Assembly (NCBI RefSeq): GCF_029852145.1
Contig: NC_079978.1
Span: 19,325,774-19,389,773, forward strand
Source: Microplitis mediator
Lineage: Eukaryota > Arthropoda > Insecta > Hymenoptera > Braconidae
Length of the DNA: 64,000 nt
Direction: 5' to 3'
The translations under genes and the position numbers were made by a program. Under the pieces are notes generated by a model. It was not told the DNA's origin. It worked only from the letters and a program-made list of their open reading frames with translations, and did not search any database. Below are positions 56,667 to 64,000 of this stretch, in pieces (position 1 is the stretch's first letter; every line of letters begins with the position of its first letter).

Positions 56667-57968
56667 TTCCCGTTAAGAAAATAAGAAATTTTCAAAAAAA
56701 GGCAAATTTTTGGTTTCGGTCCATAATTTTTGGCGTGTTAATCAACGTATACTATCGTATTACCACCAAAACTATATAGATGTCGTTAGACTAGATTTAT
56801 TGGCCAGAAGCATTGAGAATACGGCAACGCAGTATGGGCCTGACGGCCATACTGACATTGCGGCGTCCGCGATAACTATTGCCAATGTTACTATTCCCGC
56901 AATGGTTGAATCATCTATGCATACAATTTTATAACCTACAAAAATCTTCGATACCATACAGTATGGCGTTCGAGCCCATACTGGCATAGTGATATCCGCA
57001 AAATATTTCTTACCGTGTAACAAACCTCGAAGTTTTGAGACCCTAGGAAGCTATTCTGTATATTTTCAAGAAGATGTGCAAGTTTACGTATGTAAATATT
57101 ATAACTTTCGAACTGATGGACCGATTTCGATCTTTGAAGTGGCCTTCGAAGCAACTTATTAATTCCTAGATGCTGAGAAAAATTGACTTTGATTGGTCGA
57201 AAAAGTTTTGAGCTATTCCAAAAAGAAAATTTTTTGAAGAATGTTTTTTGTAGATAACTTTTGGTTTACTCGATAGATTAATTTCAAAATCTATCCAGCT
57301 GTGAATCCCTATAAGCCGCGTCGAATGTTGCCTCAACCATCAAAATCGGATTAATCGTTCACAGGTTATCGTTGTCGAAAGAATTTCAAAAAAGTGTTTT
57401 TTTCTAATAAACTTAAAAATCACAAAATTTCGATCCTCATAAACTTTCAGCATTAAAGGCTAAAAAATTGCGTCGAATGCCTTCTCAAACATAAAAAACG
57501 GGTATCAAAAATTTAAAAAATAATAATTTACTTCATTTTTTTCGGATAACGCATATTGTAATTCGTTAAATGTTTCAAAACTCATACCAGGCCTTTGGCT
57601 TCATAGTGTTTGATGGTCACTACATAAATTATTGCTATTGGTTTCATTCAAACTTCTTCATCTTTTCTATTAATTTCTGTTCAAAAACATTGAATGTATC
57701 AAGTGTAATTGCGACCGAAACTTAGAAAAACGATTTTTATTGATTATTTTCGATTCCTCGAATTTTCGAACACTTGTAACAAATGTCACTTTTGTTGAGC
57801 TCAAATAGATCGAACAAGTTATCGACAATAATGGACGTGATTGGCCGAACTAAGTCCTACTTACTAAGTTCACCCAGGACTTAATTCGGTCAAAAACGCC
57901 TAATACTTTCAAATTCCTTGAGCTCGAAAACAGCGGGAAGTCTCGCGGCTGGCCCACAGGGTCAACCG
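56667..57968. mobile_element. TTCCCGTTAAG...CAGCGGGAAG element, longer copy
   Basis: Left TTCCCGTTAAGAAAATAAG and right GAAAACAGCGGGAAGTCTCG, GGCTGGCCCACAGGGTCAACC parallel 52466-53208. Shared inner phrases include AACTTTCGAACTGATGGACCGAT. It contains an extra segment (about 56780-57020) with CAGTATGGGCCTGACGGCC and GAGCCCATACTGG, which could be a separate insertion. Confidence 0.5.
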
Positions 57969-59019
57969 TTTTTCATATTTAGTTCAATTGTAATTAAAAG
58001 TTATAGATGTTAGATTATTGCACTTAAAATAATGACTTACCAATTTTGACAACTGGAGGCAGCGCTGACGTGTAAATATTTGGTCGAAATAGTTGTAAAA
58101 TAAAAATGGAGGCTAGCAGGCAGCCGAGGGCCCCCTTCATAGCTCATCTCGAAGACTAACCCTGGAGGTCCTCCTTCTCACAAGCACACTTTACCTAATG
58201 GATTCGCGCTATAACCGGCCCCTTAGGGCGTTAAGCGCCTCGAATTTATACAAATCTAGAAAAAAAATAAAATTTATGAAAATAATATATTAATTTCTAC
58301 AGTTTTGAACCGAGCGCTATTAAACATTTCTGCACTCGGCATTAAATCAATTTATGAGGATTTCTATCATAAGATATAATGCTTTAAATTACTTATGCTG
58401 GCATTTGAGTTCAGAATAACTTATTCTCAATGAATATGAATTATGATAATTGATTGGATTTAAAGGTCTGTCAGAGTGTGACTATAAATTTAATTAAGTA
58501 TATATAAATATGTATGTAGGGACGAGCCGGGCAAAATTGGAACACGGAAGAAACTATGCTTTTATTCCACCTCAAATATATGCCGGATCTTTACTTTCTT
58601 GTTCGTACTCAAGAAAATGAGACAAAGTTTCAATTGCCATTAAAAAAAATTTTTTTCGGGCAAAGTGGAGTATCCTTGAAAAACGGAAAAAACAATATGA
58701 CTTTTATATTTTCAACGACACTTGAGCGTTCTTGTCCTTACCCAAGAAAAAATAGTTTAGACCTGCAGAGATCGTAATTAAAAAATGCAACTCGTCAATT
58801 TTTAAAAATCCAAAATTTTGGTTTTGAGAATCTAAGATCTATATGGAATGGAGTCTAACTTTTGCACTTCTTAACTTTAAATCCTCTCCCCCCCCCCCCC
58901 CCCCCATTGCTCATTAAAAAAAGAAGTGTTTGTCTACTGCTTTGTATTCTATAACTAATGCTAAGAATTTTAAGCCTTTCGTTTTTAAAATGAAAGAGAT
59001 TCCATTGTAGATCTATTAG
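57969..59019. other. No gene seen
   Basis: A GC-richer patch at 58070-58250 stands out but has no recognisable RNA or coding feature. TAGGGACGAGCCGGGCAAAATTGG at 58517 looks like a drifted GGGG-element end. A C-run lies at 58888-58907. Confidence 0.4.
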
Positions 59020-59833
59020 TAGGGGAAGGGGGGGGGGGGGGTAAAATGGGCTGCCTAGACTTTGAAAACCTAAGAATATTTTTTAGCCAAACGGGTTCCT
59101 AAATTTTTTTTAACAGAAATGATTGAAGAATTATGATAAGGGGCAAACTAGGTCACGAGCTCAACAGCATTACTAACTATAATTTTTTTCAAAAAAAATT
59201 AATTCTATATAAATGAAAATAATAAAAATATAAGTAATCAAGTAATGAAATTATTAGTTGTTACAACGAGTGATTAAAATATAATAAAGTAAGTTTTCAA
59301 ATTATTAGTTTCTGTAACAAGTTGTTTGATCTTGCGCAGTTTATTTGAAACATTATATGTTTTGGCGCGAAAATTCAATTTTTTCAAATTCATCGAATAG
59401 TAATTCAACAGAAAACTTTGAATTAAGTTATTTTAAGGTCCAAATCTTCACTATCAATTCTTTTTTATACTAAATACATAGCAAAAAGTTTCAAAACAAC
59501 AAGCGAGAAACGTACACTGAGTTTTGTTGGGGGCCCGTTTTACCCAAATTTTCAGGATTTCTTAATTTTGATCGACAGAGAAAATTAACATCAAAAACTC
59601 AGCAGAAGGAAAAAAAAAGTGAAACAGCAGAAAAACTCACAGTATAAAAATTTTTTAAAGGGGCCCATTTTGCTCCACATTTTTTAATTTTTTATTTTTA
59701 ATGGACAGAACAAATTTAGGCCAAATACTTGGCATGGGAGTAAAAAAAAGTAAAACAAGTAAAAAAAATGCGGATTTGAAAATTTTTTTCTTTAAGGGCC
59801 CATTTACCCCCCCCCCCCCCGCCCTTTCCCCTA
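59020..59833. mobile_element. TAGGGGAAG-ended element with long G/C runs
   Basis: Left TAGGGGAAGG, G-run, TAAAATGGGCTGCC. Right GGGCCCATTTA, C-run, GCCCTTTCCCCTA. The inner word GGGGCCCATTTTGCTCC recurs. The layout is the same as 54916-55806 with different words. Confidence 0.75.
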
Positions 59834-60943
59834 TCAATGTATATATAAATCTCGCTACATGTAAATTAATATTTTTCGAACAGATGTATAAATTCAAGTA
59901 TGAAATATGAGTTGTAGTAAAATTTAAGCCTTAGTGTCGAAAAAAGTAATTCCTACATAAAAATCTGCATGAATAAATTTCTTTCTCACTACAAAATAAT
60001 TCTCAAAGTCCTAAATTACCAATTGAACCCATTGAAAAAAAAAAAATTAATTTTACCATAATGATTTGATTCCCCAGTTTCTCGAGGCTCATTATCTATA
60101 TATATACTTTGAATAGAAATTGAATAAATATGAAAGCGAGTGAAGTTTTATTGGAAAACTTGATTTTAATCTCACGATGAAAATCAATAAAGTCTTTAGT
60201 TTATTGCACTGGTAGTGAGTTTTATTAAAAACGGGAATATTTGTAGCTTTTCACCTGCAGACTGTGGTTTACTCGTATAATATTTATAGTGTTTTCATAG
60301 CACAAAAGCCGAGTTTTATGATGAAGTTTATTGCCGTTTAATACCTATGTTTCTAGAAAGTGAGAATTTTCCGTGAATCTTCTTTTTATCATTCAAATTA
60401 AATAGTAAAAAAAAAAAGAAAAAATGTTCTTATCAAAGACTATATTAAGCGTGAAACAAATTGTTCCTGTATTCGTAGAACTTCTTTAAGCAAAATAATC
60501 TTACGAATGTCATTAATTCTTTTCTCTTCTGGTATATAGTTCATAATTTCATAATAAGTGTTCATTATTTAAGACTGTTTATGTGATTAATATCCGCGTA
60601 ATAGCAAGTGCTTCATATTAACGATTCAGATTCTTGACAATTTTTCACTCTTACGATTAAACCCAATTTCTTCCGCTGGCCTTAATTACTTTACTTAAAT
60701 CATGTTACTTTACTCGCAATCTCTTCTAATCTAATTATCTCAAATTTGTTAGCATGAGATTAAAAATCTTTTTGTTCCTAAAATGTTCGAGGAATTGTCA
60801 TTTTTCATAATTGATCATCTTTTCTTCGCATTATCTTCGTGTAATTATCATTACTATGAAAAATTTCACAGATTATTTACATGGTTCAAAATTAATGTTA
60901 TCATTATTCAAATATTTAACTTTATATCACGCAGAGAATCTCA
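59834..60943. other. No gene seen
   Basis: AT-rich spacer without supported features. Confidence 0.4.
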
Positions 60944-61674
60944 CTCTCTAAAACTAAATAAGTGAAAATTTCACTAATTGAAATAGTGATCTTAAAATTC
61001 ACTACAAAATTAGTGATTTTGAATTAGATTCACTAATTCATTAGTGATTCCCCGGATTCTACAATGATTACTAGTGGCGCCTCGCTTAAGGACTTTTTAT
61101 TCTATCGTTGAATTATCAAATTCAGGGCAAAATTAATTACGATAATTTTTAAATACAACTGAACAGTATTAATCCAAGTAAGTTAATTAAATAAAACCTA
61201 ATTTAGTTGCTAAATAATACATCTTGTTATTTTTTAATAGCTTTATATTTTTACTCCAACTTTTTTTACCGAACCTGAATCAAAACCATCATTGACAATA
61301 GATTCAGGTTATGAGTTATAATTATGATATAAATATTTACCGTATGAAAGTAATTTTAATTGTTAATTTAGTCGATCAAGTTGCTAAAAAAATTTTATAA
61401 TCAATTACAAATAATAATCATAATAATAATAATATTTTGATGCAATATTATTAGCAACGATACAATATTTTTCCAAAGAAATCCTCGTCAACAAGTGAAT
61501 TAGTACATTTTTGACTAATTCAATCAGTGAAATTTTTACTAATTCTATATGTTGTTTTTTTTACTAATTCAAAAAGTGAATAATTACTAATTCATAGTCG
61601 TATACTTTGGACAATTTAGATTAGTGAATATTCACAAGTAATTAGTGATTTTTCGCTAATTTAGTTTTAGAGAA
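60944..61674. mobile_element. TCTCTAAAACTAA-ended MITE of TAGTGAA words
   Basis: Left CTCTCTAAAACTAAATAAGTG and right CGCTAATTTAGTTTTAGAGA are inverted. The words CACTAATT/AATTAGTG cluster near both ends. Confidence 0.7.
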
Positions 61675-61902
61675 CAGGGAAAAATTATCAAAAATTTCAA
61701 GGTAGCAGTCGGATTATTTGATTTCCAAAAATAAATCAGTGGCCACAAGTGGTACTTTTGCCTTATTTGAAGAATTTCTACATTATCGGTAATTTAGACT
61801 ATAATTCCTTACTGTCCTGACAACGTATTAAAGGATAATTTCGTCCCAATATTAAGTCGATTGATTGTTCCATTAATTAACTATAAATTATTTTAATCCC
61901 AC

Positions 61903-62544
61903 TGTCTTAAAATGAACCAGTGAAATTCCACTGGTTGAACCAGTGAATTTCACTGGTTGAATCAGTGAACGTCGCGGTCACTGGTTTCAACCAGTGAACT
62001 AAAAATATGTAAGCGCGCGGGTACAGCAGCATTCTGTACATGAGTATATATTTAAGTGTTTTATTATGTCAATAAATAAGTAATATTTATTGATTATCTT
62101 CATGTAATATTTTAACTAACTTTTATATAACAATAATAATTATATGACACAATTTTTACAGAGTTTAAAAATAAATAACTTTGGAGTAATTTCAATAGCT
62201 TGGAGCTAACCTCAAAAATGAATGACATAATTTTAAAATTAAACAATATAAAAAGCCCATTGAAAATAGAAACAAATTAAATTTTTATAAATCCTAATAA
62301 ATTTTATTTATTTTATTACAAAATATTTTTTAATTAAATATAATTTTTATTAAGACTCTTTTAGTTCACTTTGTTTTTAAATAAACGTTTATAATAAAAT
62401 AAAATTAATCTAACCTATTGTGTTTATATTCATGTAGTACACCGGCGTATCACTGGTTGAACCAGTGACCGCTCGATTTCACTGGTGAATCAGTGGATTT
62501 TACTGGAGAATCAGTGAAATTTCACTGGTTCATTTTAAGAGAGC
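61903..62544. mobile_element. CTTAAAATGAACCAGTG MITE
   Basis: Left CTTAAAATGAACCAGTGAAATT and right AATTTCACTGGTTCATTTTAAG are near-perfect inverted ends. The word CACTGGTT/AACCAGTG occurs at least ten times near both ends. Confidence 0.8.
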
Positions 62545-62559
62545 AGAGACACGAGTTGT

Positions 62560-62945
62560 CGAATGTCGTGTATGAAACTTTGTAACCACGATAACTCTCG
62601 ATAGACGCAATTGATCGGCCCAATATTTTTTTATTATCTTTGTATTTACTATCACAAGAACCCTATGGAAAATCACTATCTACATCCTTTTAGTTTAATT
62701 GTAATTAATTAAAAACGTGAAACTGATTAATCACGAAAAATTTACCCGCCATTTTTATTTTTACTGATATTATTTTTTTTCATTCTTTCTCTACATCATC
62801 TACTGGCGGCAGCACTAGCGTAACAATATAGGTTAGAAAAAAGAGAGACATCTAGACAATACGGCGGGATATTTGAAAAAAATTTTAATAAAAAAATATT
62901 GAACTGAAAGTAAGAAATAAAAATATCAAATTGATAATTTAAATT
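62560..62945 (-). repeat. Interspersed repeat, copy B (inverted)
   Basis: Reverse-complement relative of 47036-47415, with shared GATAACTCTCGATAGACGCAAT, ATCACAAGAACCCTATGG and AGCACTAGCGTAACA-type phrases in opposite order. Confidence 0.75.
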
Positions 62946-62954
62946 TATATCACA

Positions 62955-63187
62955 TAGGGTAGAGGTACCATTTTTGACCACTTTAGGGCCAGTTTTGGAC
63001 ACTTAAAAAATTCAAATAAAATAATCTGTAAAAGATCCAATAACATAAACAATTTTTTAAATATGTCTAAAGATACTTCTATCCTACTATTAAAATGAAA
63101 ATTTTATTTTCCACTTTTTCATTAATAAACATAAGGGATTAAATTTCCAAAAATGGAGCAGTGGCCACAAATGGTACCTCTACCCTT
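62955..63187. mobile_element. Short TAGGGTAGAGGTACC element
   Basis: Left TAGGGTAGAGGTACCATTTTTG is inverted at the right as CAAATGGTACCTCTACCCTTTA. The inner words TTTTTGACCACT and AGTGGCCACAAATGG fit the GGGG-word layout with another vocabulary. Confidence 0.65.
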
Positions 63188-64000
63188 TATTAGTTAAGTA
63201 ATTAAATTAAAAAAGTTGGTTATTAATATCTGTGATTCAGATATGATTACAAATGTAAGCCGTTTCGATATACCATAAATTTGATATATTTGTGAATTCC
63301 TGATAAAATTGAATTTAAATCGAATGACAATACCGGATCGATTGTGTACAGAATTGAATTTCAACCTCATAACTATGTTAGTAGTCAGTTCCTGTAGTGA
63401 GTAAAAAATAAAAAAAATAACAAAGTAAAAAAGGTGCTTTATTCTAGTTCCGATAAAGAATTCAATTTTCGCGAATAAAAAAAAAAAAAAAAAAAAAAAA
63501 AACTGTGTTCGTTAAGAGTAAAAAATTGGCTAGATCAATGAAGTATATTTAAAGTGCGGTTTTCTATCTCTTGCTACTTGGGCTTCGTTCAGCAATCGCT
63601 TTTATCTATATACCTTAATCGGTTTAACCTTTCATAGGAATCTCGTTAAACTAATGTAAATTGTAGATGTCGGGCCAATCGAATTTACTTTCGACAAAAA
63701 TCAACTGAAATAAAGCTATAATGTTATCGAATAATATCTACAGTTTAATATTATTTAAAAATTACCCCATTCATAAATAACACAAAAAGTTGTACTGTAG
63801 AAAAAAAAAAAATAAATAAATGGAGTGTAAGAAATAAATAGTACGGGGATTTTGTACGGATTGTTTTGGCTTCTAATCGACTACTGCTCTACTCACTTAA
63901 CTTTTAGCTACTCAGTCACGTGTCATTTTTTTTTAGCAGTAATTTTAATTATTTTTATGTCACGAATTCAATAGAATTAATTTCTGGATCAAATTATAAT
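63188..64000. other. No gene seen
   Basis: AT-rich sequence with an A-run at 63478-63502. No supported features. Confidence 0.4.

Noticed and set aside
59655..59910. Pro- or Gly-run ORFs
   Set aside because: Caused by the C/G homopolymer termini of the 59020-59833 element.

Overview
The window looks like repeat-rich, strongly AT-biased insect nuclear DNA. The intron signals (GTAAGT/GTATGT donors, short introns of 65-180 bp), TATA-box promoters, LINE, SINE, Tc1 and MITE families fit an arthropod. A parasitoid-type hymenopteran is my guess, but it rests on general impression rather than on a diagnostic gene. No conventional multi-exon host gene is visible except one small gene at 50.8-51.6 kb.

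The centrepiece is a complete Polinton/Maverick at 27089-44044 (16,956 bp). It has inverted termini beginning 5'-AGTAGTAGTATTGCC, a perfect 6-bp target duplication ATAGCT, and intact-looking genes. A leftward block carries the virion module: adenain-like protease, RNase-H-like paralog 2, major capsid protein, a basic adenovirus pX/pVI-like protein, the penton protein, retroviral-type integrase, two Maverick-family unknowns, a single-BIR protein, the packaging ATPase and RNase-H-like paralog 1. It ends with a protein-primed family B DNA polymerase that I reconstruct as a four-exon gene. Two small genes (one with two exons) are transcribed rightward from a divergent region holding a ~250-bp tandem repeat and a TATA box. 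The Maverick sits in the 3' UTR of a 5'-truncated LINE, which itself lies in an element with CCCGGGTC termini (26958-45732).

The second highlight is 50804-51579, a two-exon, 198-residue gene with a TATA-like box and a poly(A) signal. Its product is almost entirely a copy of the tandem-SH2 region of the transcription elongation factor Spt6, but the position of the usual phosphate-binding Arg is changed.

The rest is a mosaic of non-autonomous elements. These include (a) CCCGCATGAAAA-ended AT-rich elements; (b) TAGGGGAG-ended elements made of repeated G-rich words in inverted orientation; (c) CCCGGGTC-ended elements, one carrying a solo LTR; (d) elements built from inverted words such as CAGTGAA or CACTCCG; and (e) a decayed Tc1-like element, a tRNA-derived SINE-like sequence, a 21-bp minisatellite and several microsatellites. 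Stretches between them show no genes that I can support.
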